In this document: positions 22,916 to 34,980 of the stretch, piece after piece
How positions within the stretch are numbered: the stretch's first letter is position 1
Layout of the letters: each line of letters opens with the position of its first letter
From: Tupaia tana
Taxonomy: Eukaryota > Chordata > Mammalia > Scandentia > Tupaiidae
Assembly (NCBI GenBank): GCA_026018925.1
Contig: JAKSZU010000004.1
Span: 35,483,233 to 35,547,232, forward strand
Direction: 5' to 3'
DNA: 64,000 nt
The notes under the pieces: generated by a model
Told to the model about the DNA's origin: nothing
What the model saw: the letters and a program-made list of their open reading frames with translations, nothing else
The model's database searches: none
Translations under genes and position numbers: made by a program

Positions 22916-24184
22916 TCCTGGAAGAATTAAAAAGTGTCTAGGGTTCCCTGAAATATGACCACTCCAGAATACACAGTAAAGCAATGTTCAGAATGTAAGT
23001 GAGGAATGGGAATTGGAAAGGTGGGACAAGACATAATGCCAAAAATGTTGTTGGGAGTTCTTTATTTAATTCTCCTCCAAAACGTTGGCTGTTGCACAGC
23101 ACATGCCTGAAAGGTGCTGTGTCAACTCTGGTCTGTTGAGGAAGTGTGTGTGTTTTTCTGTGCCTGTGCCTCTGTGTATTTAGGACAGCTCTTGTGTTTT
23201 CTAGTTGGCAAACTGTGGGAGGTAGGCAGCTTTGTGTGTTTTGCTGGGCAGTGTTGGGCTGAGCATTAGAAAATCTGAGAGTGCCTCAAGGTGGGGAGGC
23301 AACAAGCTTTCCATTACAAGCATTTGGGGAAGGGGGTCCCTACCACTGGTAGATAATATCGTTGGGAAAAACAAAAGTTGTAGCCCATCTACAAGCAGTT
23401 TGTAATCCATCTCTTTCTCACAGATGAGGTGGTTTGAGCATTAAAGAGGGCAGGTGAGGAGTTTGGGTAACATGGTTTTGTTTTGACTGGACAGGCTGAT
23501 GACATAAGAGCCAGCTAGATGTTCATAGTGAAATCAGAAGGAAAAAAAAAATCTTTGGGGACTAGGGAATCTGGGGCCCACATGTTAGATTTAGCCACAC
23601 AGAGTTTAGTAACACATAGCTTCCTGGCGGATCTTGAGACTTACTAAATGGGAAGAATGCCTGAAATGGTGAAAGGCATATTTTTTCAGCTGCTTATCTG
23701 ATAATCGTTTGTATGCTGTGGTTTAAGAAAAATAAGCCAATGACTATTACCCAACTATTGGTCTTTACTTAGCATTAGCTTAGGAACTATGAGAAACAGT
23801 CACCTTGCTGAAGGCCTTTCACAGAATGGGAGGAAGGAGATGGAGCGTGTCAGAAAGCCTGTTTCATTCTATGGTGTTTCTTTGCCAGCACTGTAAGGTG
23901 CAGAAAGCAGACAGCACCTGTATGGAAGAGCCTTGCCTTGGGATGCTTTGGGCAAGAATATTCAGGAATGTGCTAGGCACTGGAGATAGAGCTAAGAGCC
24001 CCCCCCCTCACCTGTGTGCTTATGGCTGCATGTGGAAGATCTTCCTTGGTTTAATAGAAGTGTTCTGGATCCACAGGCAAAAGAGTAGGTCCCTGCACTG
24101 GGAGATCCGGATTTAATCAATATTGGAAAGGCAAGAAAGCAAAATTATAATAGATCCATTGATCAGTTTGCCTCCTATAGTTTT

Positions 24185-24436
24185 GTGGGTTTTTTTCCTT
24201 CGAGATTTTTGCTATAGAACATGTGCGCTCACCAGAGACATAGGGATAGAAAGTGACAAATGACCCCCTTGGGGGGATGGCCATGCCACAATCCCTTCTC
24301 CTCTATTCTCCCAAGATTTTCGGCATGCACACACATATGTCTGGCATGAGTTTCAAGCCACTGAGTCCAGGACTTGAACCTCAGTTGACTGCATAGGAAT
24401 CCAATGCCTCAACCACTAACGCCCCCTGCTGGCCCC
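24185..24436 (-). mobile_element. Type A SINE with 16-bp TSD
   Basis: Full reverse A body with the head ending ccccctgctggcccc. The TSD tgcctcc(t/a)atagtttt is at 24169-24184 and 24437-24452. Confidence 0.92.
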
Positions 24437-24464
24437 TGCCTCCAATAGTTTTAAAAACTGTACG

Positions 24465-24625
24465 GGCATGGCTAAGTCACTTTACCTACCTATCTCTGCT
24501 TTAGTTTGTTCCTCTATAAAATGACAGTAATTATATTGAATTTATTAGACATATCGTTGTGAGATTTCAAAAACTATATATGAATAGAATGTGTAGAATG
24601 ATGCCTGACCCATCCTTATGATTTT
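24465..24625 (+). repeat. MIR element
   Basis: Blocks ggctaagtcactttacctacc, ctctataaaatgacagtaat and gtgtagaatgatgcctgac follow MIR order. Confidence 0.65.
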
Positions 24626-24714
24626 TCTCTGGAGTCCATCTCCCTCTTTACTGATCATCATCTGCTTGGCACCCTGGGAATTTTTAGTTAGTAGTGAAGG
24701 CTGGCAGCATCGTA

Positions 24715-25255
24715 TTTTTTTTTTAACATTATAACTTTAGCTCTTAGTTATTTCATGAAAAATCCACACAATCACCGCAGGTAGTCCTTGCAGAATTTCT
24801 ACTCCTTCAACCGTTTTCCAGTCTCCAGCTCGCTTTTTGTCAGCACCAATATTGGCCCTCACAGTCCCCCTTACTTTCTTCATTCTGTTCTTGCGTTCCT
24901 TTTGCTGTGTCCTTGCCGTCTTTTTCTTCTCATAGAGTCCATGTCCTGCAAGTCTATGTTTGGGTTCATTTTTCTTCACATAATCCAAGGAATCGTAAAT
25001 CATTGCCAAAGTCAGTTGTCTTGCCACCACCAAAGTGGGTTTTGAACCCAACCCCAAGATGACATCTGGTGTGGTCTTGCACATCTTGGCTGGTTTTTCC
25101 CGAATTTCTGTCTTAGGTCCTGTTGCCTTCCCAGGGCGAAGGCATCCATGACCTTTTGTTTCCTCTGAAGTAGTCAATTGGTCGTGAGTTTCCTGATTGG
25201 ATAGTTAGGGTATTGTTCTGATGGCTGTTAGTCCTCAGGCCGCCAGGGAGGAAGA
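24715..25255 (-). pseudogene. RPS24: Processed pseudogene of ribosomal protein S24
   Basis: A minus-strand, intron-free copy of RPS24 (eS24, a small ribosomal subunit protein). Recognisable parts are [37 protein letters not shown] and [14 protein letters not shown] poly-T run at 24715-24727 marks the poly-A tail of the source mRNA. The TSD ggcagca(t/c)c(g/a)ta is at 24703-24714 and 25256-25267, so it is an L1-mediated retrocopy. It is dead: the start ATG is lost by a base deletion near 25222, a second single-base deletion shifts the frame in the first third, and the frame runs past the normal stop. The remaining open frame is 24737-25177. Confidence 0.93.
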
Positions 25256-25350
25256 GGCAGCACCATATCTTATGAGTCTTTTTATCTAGATGTTTGAGGC
25301 CCTCCACCATTTAGTTTTTAAAAAAACATTTTAGGGTTTTCTGAGCTGTT

Positions 25351-25397
25351 GTGAACCTCTCTGTTTCTCTCTGGTCAAATTAAAATAAATGAATGAA
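25351..25397 (+). mobile_element. Type B SINE tail fragment hosting a type A SINE
   Basis: The ctctctggtcaaattaaaat and AAATGAATGAATAAAT stretch is a B tail. Its continuation (ttttttaaaaaatttaaaaag) resumes after the A insertion at about 25692. The B head is missing. Confidence 0.65.
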
Positions 25398-25416
25398 TAA
25401 ATAAAATAACTTTTTT

Positions 25417-25672
25417 TTTTGAGAGGTTTTTGCTATAGGACGCGTGCGCTTGCCAGACAGACAGAGAGACAGAGAGACAGAAAGTGAGAAATCACCCTCC
25501 AGGGGAGATGGCCACACCATAATCCCTTCTCCTCCATTCTCCTCTCTGGATCTTGGGCGGGCATGCACGCACACACGCCCGGCGTGAGTTTAAGCCACCG
25601 GATCCGGGACTCAAACCGCGGTCGACTACGTGGGAGTCCAGCGACATAGCCATTACGCTAACTGCTGGTCCC
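25417..25672 (-). mobile_element. Type A SINE with 19-bp TSD, nested in a B tail
   Basis: Full reverse copy with the head ending ctaactgctggtcc. The perfect TSD taaataaaataactttttt is at 25398-25416 and 25673-25691. Confidence 0.92.
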
Positions 25673-26404
25673 TAAATAAAATAACTTTTTTAAAAAATTT
25701 AAAAAGAAAACAACTTTGATTGATATAAAGAAACAGCACTGACTTTGGAAACAATGAGTATCTTGATGGCTTCCTGCCCCTACATGTAACTGTTCGGAGT
25801 TGCACCTTCATAATGGTTGATTGGGACTCTCCTGGCAGTGAAATCGCCTTTCTAACCTATATGAATATGAAAAGCAGCACGAATATGTTGTCTTAGAGTA
25901 CAGACTTTTAATCTGGTATCCACCAATCCCATTCTCTCCCAAAGGCTCATAAATAGAATTAAGGAGTTCATGAACTTGGATGTTAAATAATTAGAACTTT
26001 ATTTCATTAACGTCTAATTCAATTATAAATTAAAGCAACAATTTACAGTGTATTTGTCATGCTGGTGATATTATCACCAAAAGAATAATATCTCTTTTCG
26101 TATCATAAGACATGTATTGAAAATATCTTGAAATACATATGCTTCTTACAATTTCCAAATTATGAAGTGTCAGACCCACCACTAAATCATTTTTAGTGAA
26201 TTAATAAGGAAGCACATATATTGCTATAACTGAATTGTTTTATTATGAAAACAATTTTATTTTAATGGGCTTTCTTTATAATCCGATGTTTTTATTTTTA
26301 TGCGTTGAAAGCCAGAAGAGGTCCAGCCCAGTAGGGTTAGCAGGAGAGCGCTACCAGGCAAGGCTGAGGCCGCATGGGAAGCCGGATTGTGTTCTTGGAT
26401 CAGC

Positions 26405-26500
26405 CTAGATAGGCCCCGTGCAGTGGCTCAGTCTTGTAGTCCTATCTACCTGGGGGCTGGGGCAGGAAAATTGTGGCATAGTGAGACCTTCTCAAAAATG
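26405..26500 (+). repeat. 7SL-RNA-derived SINE-like monomer (relic)
   Basis: The stretch ggccccgtgcagtggctcag, then cttgtagtcctatctacc, gggctggggcaggaaaatt and agtgagacc follows the order of Alu-type 7SL-derived sequences, with the centre deleted. 7SL-derived SINEs are known only from Euarchontoglires, so it bears on the host. It is a single diverged copy. Confidence 0.55.
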
Positions 26501-26511
26501 CTTATCTGTTG

Positions 26512-26710
26512 GCCTAGCCTCAGTGGCACAGGGAGTAGGATGTCACTGTGTGATGCTGGGGTCACATGAACGGCCTGGGTTCAAATTCAAAATTGAATTC
26601 AGCAGACACACCTGTGAGTGCCTTGGCCTTCTCTGAAGCCTAGAGAAAGATTGCCGCATTGTAATAGCCTTCCAAGGGTGTATCTCTCTCTCTCATTTAA
26701 AAAACAAAAA
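26512..26710 (+). mobile_element. Type C SINE
   Basis: The head tggcctagcctcagtggcac is followed by a tgtgatgctggggtcacatg block and a B-box-like gggttcaaattc. An A-rich tail ends it. It is diverged. Confidence 0.6.
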
Positions 26711-26712
26711 GA

Positions 26713-26983
26713 GGGGTCAACAGAAGACATAGCGGTTATGTCAACTGGACTCCCACATGGCCAGCTACAGTTAGATTTCCAAACCTGGTGGCTTGAAACT
26801 CACACTGAACGTGTGTGTGTGCCCAAGACCCCAAGAGGAGAATGGAGAAGAAGAGATTGTGCCAGGGCCATGGGGGGGGGAGGTAATTTCTCACTTTCTC
26901 TCTCGTTGTCTCTGTCTCTCCCTCTCATTTTCTCTGTCTCTCTGAGCGCATGCACCCTAAGGTAAAAACCTCTGCTAAAAAAA
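26713..26983 (+). mobile_element. Type A SINE (diverged head)
   Basis: The head is ggggtcaacagaagacatag. The body keeps caagaggagaatggagaag, with an unusual G run (26868-26880) in place of the usual GC hairpin, and the A tail follows. Confidence 0.83.
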
Positions 26984-27073
26984 AGGTGTGTGTTGGGGGG
27001 AGAAGCTAGTAGAAGTCAGAATTGCTTTTCCAAACTACCGAAGCATTCATGGCATAGAAAATGTTAAGAATCT

Positions 27074-27350
27074 GGGACCAGCAGTTAGCATAATGGCTAT
27101 GTCACTGGGCTCCCATGTAGTCGACCACAGTTCGAGTCCCGGACCCTGTGGCTTAAACTCACGCTGGGCACGTATGCGTGCATGCCCAAGATCCCGAGAG
27201 AGAATGGAGGAGAAGGGATTGCGGCATGGCCATCCCCCCTGGGGGGTGATTTCTCACTTTCTGTCTTTGTCTCTCTCTGTTTTTCTGACAAGTGCATGCA
27301 CCCTATAGCAAAAACCTCTCCAAAAAAAAAAAAAAGAGAGAAAGAAAAAT
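27074..27350 (+). mobile_element. Type A SINE with 16-bp TSD
   Basis: Full-length CpG-rich copy. The perfect TSD aaaatgttaagaatct is at 27058-27073 and 27351-27366. Confidence 0.93.
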
Positions 27351-27562
27351 AAAATGTTAAGAATCTCTGCCTTAGATAGAGCTGGTTGAAGGATTGTCCT
27401 GAGTTTATGACCAGATACACAGTCTGAAACAAAATTCATAAGCAAAAAATTTTTAGGAACAAACTCAAATTCCACTGGCCCTGTAATGGTCTGCAGTGCT
27501 TTATTCTAATTAATCTAGTTATTAGACATCATTCCTGTCTTTAAGGGCTTAGAGTAAAAGAG

Positions 27563-27672
27563 GTTTGTTTGTTTGTTTGTTTGTTTGTTTGTTTGTTTTG
27601 CCGGAGGGTGTGTGTATTTGGCAGAGTGAGGGGAAAATAGATAGAAAGCACCCCCAATGGGACATGATCATC
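27563..27672 (-). mobile_element. Type A SINE, 5'-truncated
   Basis: A (GTTT)n tail of about 36 bp is followed by the 3' part of the A body only. Confidence 0.7.
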
Positions 27673-28238
27673 ATTTATCTAGCAAATAATGACTGAGCGT
27701 TTAATAAAAACCGGGCACTGAAACTATGAGGAACACAACGGACGGGTTCTCACCCTCATGGGGATTATATGAGAGCTATTAAATGAAATATTAATATGAG
27801 AAATATTCAATAAATAGCCACATCCATAATACAAAAAGCACTACTAGTTTTTGCTATGAAAATAATCTGTGGTGCTATAACAGAGAATAGTAATTATGGG
27901 TGGCTAGGAAAGATGAAATTTAAAGCAAAACTAAAGATAAAAAAGAGCTAACAAGGTGAAAAGTGGAGAAAGGTTATTCCCAGCTTAAGGATCACCTTGC
28001 ACAAAGGGCCTGGCATATTTGCAGAACTGAAAGAAATCCTTCTTGATCTACAGTGTAGTTCTTGGATTATGGTGTAGTAAATTGAAGAGGGAAAATGTGA
28101 GGTTGGACAATATGGGTTTGGGGTACAGACGGTGAAGAACCTTTTGGAGTTTGGATTTAATGCTAGATACAACACATTGGGAAACTTTTGAAAGCTTTTA
28201 AACAAAGCAATAGTGGGATTTAATTTACATGTTAAAAG
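27670..28238 (+). repeat. Ancient interspersed repeat (same type as 11875)
   Basis: Blocks tttaataaaaaccgggcactg, cggacgggttctcaccctcat, caaagggcctggcatatttg, and aacttttgaaagcttttaaac resemble the 5' half of the repeat at 11875. A chain of SINEs follows directly. Confidence 0.5.
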
Positions 28239-28248
28239 ATGCCATTGG

Positions 28249-28508
28249 GGGAGACCAGCAGTTAGCTGGACTCCCATGTAGTCAACTGCAGTTCGCATCC
28301 TAGACCCAGTGGCTTAAAACTCACGCCGGGAGCGTGTGCGTGCGTGCCCAAGATCCCGAGAGGAGAACGGAGGAGAAGGGATTGCAGCGTGGCCATCCCC
28401 CCTGGGGGATGATTTCTCGCTTTCTGTCTCTCTGTCTCTCTCTGTCTGTCTGGTGAGCGCACACGCCCTATAGCAAAAATCTCCCCCCCCCCCCCAAAAA
28501 AAAAAAAG
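28249..28508 (+). mobile_element. Type A SINE, first of a same-target pair
   Basis: The head gagaccagcagttagc has a short deletion, the body is full, and the 3' end has a C run (28484-28495) before the A tail. It is bounded by atgccattgg at 28239-28248 and 28509-28518. Confidence 0.92.
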
Positions 28509-28518
28509 ATGCCATTGG

Positions 28519-28757
28519 GGGACAGCAGATGGCGTACTGGCTACATTGCTGGACTCCTATGTAGTGTACTGCGGTTCTAGTCCCTGACCCGTTGGCTTAA
28601 ACTCACGCCAGGCGCATGTGCGTGCATGCCCAAGATCCCGAGAGGAGAATGGAGAAGGGATTGCAGCGTGGCCATCCCCCCTGGGGAGGTGATCTCTTGC
28701 TTTCTGTCTTTCTGGCGAGCACACACGCCCTATAACAAAAACCTCTCAAAAAAAAAA
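28519..28757 (+). mobile_element. Type A SINE, second of a same-target pair
   Basis: The head ggacagcagatggcgtactg and full body end in an A tail. It is bounded by atgccattgg at 28509-28518 and again at 28758-28767. Confidence 0.92.
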
Positions 28758-29479
28758 ATGCCATTGGAATCTATAGAGAGCATAAAAATAAGGTCAGACA
28801 GCTTGCAGGTCTTAAGAGATAGGTCTTGAACCCCTGACTTCTCATTCCCGTTCATTCTGATTTATCAGGGTCTTCCTTCTAGTTGATAACTGCCAACCTG
28901 AATTAAATAGAAGTGCAAAATGTGACTGGGCCCATGTCCAAATGGCTTTCTTAGTTTTGTGTTGACAATAAAAGAAAAAGACTTCTAAGGTTCATATCTC
29001 TAATCTGTTAAATACCTGCAAATGATTAAGATGTCTTGACTATATCGTTTATTCATCATATAAAAACTGCATCTCTTATCTAAAATATGGTATTTATCAC
29101 TTCCTGTCACTTAGAATTATGCATACTGTAATTCTGTAGTTACTGTTGACTGTCTTCTAGGCTGTATTGAGCGTGTCAGCCATCTTCCAGTTAAACTAGC
29201 CTGTGGGCCAATGGCAAACCGCATGATGTCAGCTGCCCAGCTGGTGTGTGCCAGTTTTAGGAGTTCAACAGTTGTTTTCCTTGCAAGATTAAATGCTCAC
29301 TTATTTTCTTAAGTCTGATTTCAATTAGGAAGTCATTTCTTTTCGTTAAGTGCCTCCTTAATTGTATTTATTTTACCCTGTATATTTACAAACTAATGCA
29401 CCCCATTATTTTCACTGAGAAACACCAGTATGTTTATACGCTTATTCTACCTCTCACAATATGATTGAAAGTATATACA

Positions 29480-29569
29480 AAATAATAATAATAATAATAA
29501 ATAATGTGAAAAAATAAATAAATAAATAAATAATGGGGAAAAAAGACAAAAAAAAAAAAAAAAAAAAAA
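29480..29569 (+). repeat. A-rich simple repeats (AAT)n, (AAAT)n, (A)n
   Basis: Successive runs of aataat, aaataaataaat and then about 22 A residues. Confidence 0.9.
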
Positions 29570-29585
29570 GAAATACTTGAGCGAG

Positions 29586-29757
29586 GAGGCAGCAGGTGGT
29601 GTGCTGGTTAAGGCACTGGACTCTGACATGGGCAACCGTGGTTTGAGACCCAGACCTGGCGGCTTGCTTTCTCACTTTCCCTTTCTCTCTCTCTTGCTGT
29701 CTCTCTCTGGTCAATTTAAAAAATAATAATAAATAAAATAAATAATTCTTTAAAAAA
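29586..29757 (+). mobile_element. Type B SINE
   Basis: The head ggcagcaggtggtgtgctgg and a CT tract are followed by ggtcaatttaaaaaataata. A partial TSD, aaatact(t/c)(g)ag, is on both sides. Confidence 0.85.
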
Positions 29758-29834
29758 ATACTCAGGAGTATTTTTTATCTATTGATTGCTAATTTATTCA
29801 GCCTGTGTTTCTTGACAGGCGGAAGTAATGTAGT

Positions 29835-30020
29835 GTCTGGAAGGAACAAGGATGTCAGAGACTGACACACCTAGATCAAATCACGATTCTGCCCTTGTGG
29901 CCTGGAACAAGTTGCTTCTGTATCTATAAAGTAGGGACAAAGCAACAAACTCATAGGGTAATTAGAAAAAGTGACATAACATATACGACACCATTCCATA
30001 TGATGCTTAATAAATTTTTA
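29835..30020 (+). repeat. MIR element
   Basis: Blocks gactgacacacctagatcaaatc, ggcctggaacaagttgcttctg and catagggtaattagaaaaagtg follow MIR order, ending at taataaattttta. Confidence 0.7.
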
Positions 30021-30047
30021 CTGTTTGATGATCAAAACATTTTTATT

Positions 30048-30305
30048 GGGCTGGCCCATAGCCTGGTGGTTAAGCAAGCCAGATTGCACATGGCCAACCA
30101 TACAGTTTGGGTCTCAGCCCCAGTGCTTTAAAAAACACACCAGCCACATGTGTGTACACGCCGGAAATCCTGACACCATGGAGAAATGGAGATGGGATTA
30201 TGGTGTGACGATGCCCCATTGGGGGTGCTTTCTCCTTCTCTCTCTATCACTGTCACTCCTTAGTGAGTGTACGTGCCCCTAGCAGTTAAAAAATAAATAA
30301 ATACT
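30048..30305 (+). mobile_element. Older type A-like SINE (GGCTGGCCC head)
   Basis: The head gggctggcccatagcctgg, the body with gaaatcctgacaccatggag, and the AAATAA tail are present. Similar older heads are at 39957, 41709 and 42331. Confidence 0.8.
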
Positions 30306-30563
30306 GGGAACCAGCAGTTAGCATAATGGCTGTGTCGCTGGACTCCCACGTAGTCGACCGCGGTTCACGTCCTGGACCTGGTGGCTTAAAACTCACGCCG
30401 GGCACGTGTGTGTGCGTGCCCAAGATCCCGAGAGGAGAATGGAGGAGAAGGGATTGCAGCGGGACCATCCCCCCGGGGGGTGATTTCTCGCTTTCTGTCT
30501 CTCTGTCTCTCTCTGTCTGTCTGGCGAGCTCACGCGCCCTATAGCGAAAAACCTCTCCCAAAA

Positions 30564-30588
<25 letters not shown>
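30306..30588 (+). mobile_element. Young type A SINE in the tail of an older one
   Basis: The head is ggaaccagcagttagcataa and the body is full and CpG-rich. The tail is a (AAAT)n run of more than 35 bp. The TSD aaataaatact is at 30295-30305 and 30589-30599. Confidence 0.92.
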
Positions 30589-30594
<6 letters not shown>

Positions 30595-30704
30595 ATACTT
30601 TACTGTGGTATAATTGACATCCAACAAGTGCCACATGTTTATCGTATATAATTAATATGTTTTGACATGTATAAGCCCATGACATCATCACACAAGCAGG
30701 TATT

Positions 30705-30928
30705 TTGTTTGTTTGTTTGTTTTAGCCATGGTTGAGTGTGCTCAGCAGAGACAGAGAGGAAACATGAGAAATCACTGTCATGCCACAGTCCCTTCTCCAT
30801 TCTCGCAGGATTTGGAGCACATATACATGTACCTGGTGTGATTTTCAAGCCACCATTTGGGGAGTGAACCCCAGCTGGCCATGTGGGAGTTCAATGCTTA
30901 ACCACTACACTACCTGAGGCCCCTCGGC
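30705..30928 (-). mobile_element. Type A SINE
   Basis: A TTTG tail, the reverse body and a diverged head are present. The TSD (a/g)agcaggt is at about 30695-30701 and 30930-30936. Confidence 0.8.
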
Positions 30929-32505
30929 GAGCAGGTTTTTTTCTCTTTGTTTACCTCATCTTTGCTGGTTGTTACCAGCAAACTTTCTTAAAGTGGTGGT
31001 GTTTGAAGAGAGTGTTTAGCATTTTTAAACATATTTTAAACTATTGTTACTTCTATATTGATGTAGTCACAATATTTAACTTATTTTTAATTGGCATTGG
31101 CATTAGAGGAAAAGGTTTTAGTATTTTTCACAGACGTGCAAGTCAACTCAGCCTGTGCGCTACATACACCTGCCTTGCAGTTCTCCAAGAACGTGTGCCT
31201 TGATGTGAGAAGAACTGAGAATCTGCTTTAGAGATTCAGAGATGAGCCAGGCAGAGATCCTGCCCTGGAGGACTTTGGGATCTAGGGATGGAGGAGCTAA
31301 AATTTACTCGGAACAACAGTAACAGTCAGTGGAAGCTGGGAAGGGCTGAAATGCCAGAGGATTCAAGAGGATGCCTGTAACTTCTAGCTTGAGGGTAAAC
31401 TTCAGTGAGGAAAAAGTCATTTATTGCCTCCTCCCATGTGTCAGATGGAGGTGGTAGAGCAGTTTGGACAGACACAGGCCCTGCCTGTTAATGACTTAAA
31501 GCCTGAAGCTGTGCATCAGGGCCCGACGGGTTGGGCGTCTGGCCGGCTTTTTTCCTGGACAGCTTCCAGCATTTTTGCAGAAGGAATGAATGTGCGGGAC
31601 CCCGTGTCTAGACACTAGCCCAAGTGGCCCGAACCCCTCACTGCCTCATGTGAATGGGGGCAGCCCTCTCTGGGTGCCTGCATGGATAATAAGGCTCTCA
31701 TTCACCTCCACATCTAGGTCAGAGAGGGGCCTGCGGTGTACACCACCTTGATAGATGACTTCTGGGCCCTGGGGGCCTCATTACCATCCTATCCATCATC
31801 TTCTGCTAGTACCAAATAATGGATGAAATTTAATCAGATGCCAAAGGAGTCTCCAGCAGGAGAATTTGAGACACCCTTGCCTGATCCTGTGCTATAGTGT
31901 TGGAATGAGTAGAAGGAACCGGAATGATCTTTTGTGGTGAGACTAAATTTATCATGCCTTGTATGAATTGTGATTTATTTTTAAAACATTCTCAGTCCCA
32001 TTGGCTCCCCTTTTAATACGTTCTCTGTAGCCTGTTTATTGTTACAGATGTTACTTTTAAATGAGGTCATTGAGCTTTCCTCTCCTTCCAAAGGCACTGT
32101 TTGTCTTTTTATTGCGGGCTTGGCAGGGCTGCCTAGAGAACAGTGCTAATGTGAGATCAAGGGTAAGACTTCAGACCCCAGGAGACTGGGGAGAGAGAAA
32201 GCCCCTTCCATGTTTGAACATATCCACATCTGACAGAGAGCTCCCGAGAGAGCAGGGTCCTCTCCATCCAGGTGATGACCTTGACAAGGCCAAGTTGCCT
32301 GGCAGCGAGGCCAGGAGACAGGCACTGTGGTCCCAGACTGACACTCAGGTCCTCCTCTGACCCTGTTTCCTTATCCAGAACTTGGAGATAGTCATTTTTA
32401 CTATTAGGATAGTTGCGAAATAAAATATACCACAGCTCCTTGGTTTGTATGTTATGGCGATGGGATGGGAGAGTAAGAGATGTCACAGCTAAAAGCATAC
32501 AGCTT

Positions 32506-32715
32506 CGGGGGCCAGCAGGTGGCATGGTGGTTAAGGGCGTCCAGCTCAGACATGGCTGACCATGGTTCAAGTCCTGGACCTGGCAGCTTGCTTTCTCTCT
32601 TTCTCTCTGTTCATCATTACAGATGTAACAATTTGATCTTTAATTTGATCAGTCCCTCTCTGATCAAATTAAAATAAATAAATAAAGCTAAATAAAATTC
32701 TTTTTTTTAAAAAAA
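32506..32715 (+). mobile_element. Type B SINE with extra internal segment
   Basis: The head and CT tract are followed by an unusual tcatcattacagatgtaac stretch, and then the normal ctgatcaaattaaaataaat tail. The TSD aaaagcata(c/t)(a/g)gctt is at 32491-32505 and 32716-32730. Confidence 0.85.
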
Positions 32716-32798
32716 AAAAGCATATGGCTTTGGAAACGCTTTACATGCCAATGCATGGCTTGTTGGAGGACCACTGACTAAAACTGGTTTGACGTGTT

Positions 32799-32964
32799 TT
32801 TTTTTAATAATTATTTATTTATTCATTCGTTTATTTTAATTTGACTAGAAAGATAGAGAGAGGAAGAAGCAGCGAGAAGGCAAGCCACCAGATCCAGGAC
32901 TTGAACCGTAGTGGGCCATGTGGGAATGTCCAGCACCTTAACTACCATGCCACCTGCTGGTCCC
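32799..32964 (-). mobile_element. Type B SINE
   Basis: Reverse B copy: the tail ttatttatttattcattcgt, then the head ending ccacctgctggtccc. A short TSD, gacgt(t)g, flanks it. Confidence 0.87.
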
Positions 32965-33035
32965 GACGTTGGTTTTTGTAAATGAACTTTTCGTTGGCAC
33001 CCAGCACACTCTGTTTACAAACATCTATGGGTGCC

Positions 33036-33552
<517 letters not shown>

Positions 33553-34057
33553 TCTATGGGTGCCTTCTCACTACAATGGCTGACATGAGTTGTTGCTGCA
33601 AAAACGATATGGACTGCAAAACCAAAGTACTTACTCTGGCCCTTTATAAGTCTACCGATAATTGTGCTAGACTGAAGGAAACTTTCTCTGCAGAGATCTG
33701 GTCATTTAAACAGTGAGAAATAGGGGACAGGTGGGAATTCTACAATATCCCTGTGTGTCTGTGGGGTGGACTCTGTTCTGATTCATTTAAACTCCTGAAA
33801 CATTAGTGCATGTTACTATTGGTTTGTTGGGGTGAGAATTCAGTGGCATATGTGGGAGGAAGAGATGCTGGTAACATTTGCTGGAGTGAATTCTTCATTT
33901 TGTTCCATCAGGCCCTACATGAAGTAGAACCCTGTTGTGTCCTGAAAACAAGTTCTTGGAAGTAGGCAGGTTGACAGAGGCAGCATCATGTGACCTGTAC
34001 GACACAGTTACAGCTTATCTTAGCATTTTTTTTCCCTGTAGAATATTGTTAATGATC

Positions 34058-34312
34058 GGGACCAGCAGTTAGCATAATGGCTAGGTCGCTGAACTCCCAT
34101 GTAGTCGATCATGGTTCGAGTCTTGGACCCGGTGGTTTAAACTCACCCCGGGCGCATGTGCGTGCGTGCCCAAGATCCCTCAGGAGAATGGAGGAGAAGG
34201 GATTGCAGCGTGGCCATCCCCCCTGGGGGGTGATTTCTCACTTTCTGTCTCTCTGTCTTTCTAGTAAGCACATGTACCCTACAGCAAAACCTCTCCAAAA
34301 AAAAAAAAAAAA
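34058..34312 (+). mobile_element. Type A SINE with 18-bp TSD
   Basis: Full-length copy with the head gggaccagcagttagcataa and a 17-A tail. The perfect TSD agaatattgttaatgatc is at 34040-34057 and 34313-34330. Confidence 0.94.
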
Positions 34313-34764
34313 AGAATATTGTTAATGATCAGCATAAAGTGACAGGTTTATTGAGCAATGTCTTTATCTTTGCTTTGTGTTTTGGCCTTGGCTCACACCC
34401 CTCCCTCCAGTGAATTGCTCTTTACTCCATTTTCAGCTGTATCATTTTGTTGGTGCAGTGGTTGTCACAGTAGGACTTGCTTTTTGCTCATCCTTGCATA
34501 TCTTGCAGCATGTAAAGCAGTGACCTACACGCAGTAAGCATGTAATAGTTTGTGAGTTGGTACGGGACAGAGCAGAAAAGTCTAAGAGCATAGGGAAAAA
34601 GGAGGGACTTCTGATCATGGGAGAGGATGGGAAAGACTTCACAGAGGTTTTGGGGGCAGGATTGCAGGTGAGGTGGCTAGCCCTGGAGGCTGAGGGGAGA
34701 ACAGTGCAGATCAGCAGCAGGGCTGTGTCGTGCATGGGAAGGAAGCAGCATAGCATGCTGAAAG

Positions 34765-34980
34765 GACACAGGAGCTGGGACCCCCGATTTGCATGCCAGC
34801 TCTGGCATTTTCCGATGAGGTCTCTGACAAATTGCTTAAGCTCTTGAAACATACTTTCTCAACTCCAAAGTAGGGATAATAATACCACCTATATCCTAGG
34901 GCTGTTTTATGGATGAAATGAGATAACATAAAGAAAAGCCTCTCTGTCAGCCCCTGACGCATAGGAATCATTCCAGAAGT
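34765..34980 (+). repeat. MIR element
   Basis: Blocks caggagctgggacccccgatt, ctgacaaattgcttaagctc, tagggataataataccacc and ggatgaaatgagataacat are in MIR order. Confidence 0.75.

Noticed and set aside
32061..32360. 99-codon frame at 32.1 kb
   Set aside because: No similarity recognised, no splice or promoter context, and it lies in intron next to repeat sequence.
34442..34852. 136-codon minus-strand frame
   Set aside because: It crosses MIR and older repeat sequence in antisense and resembles no known protein.
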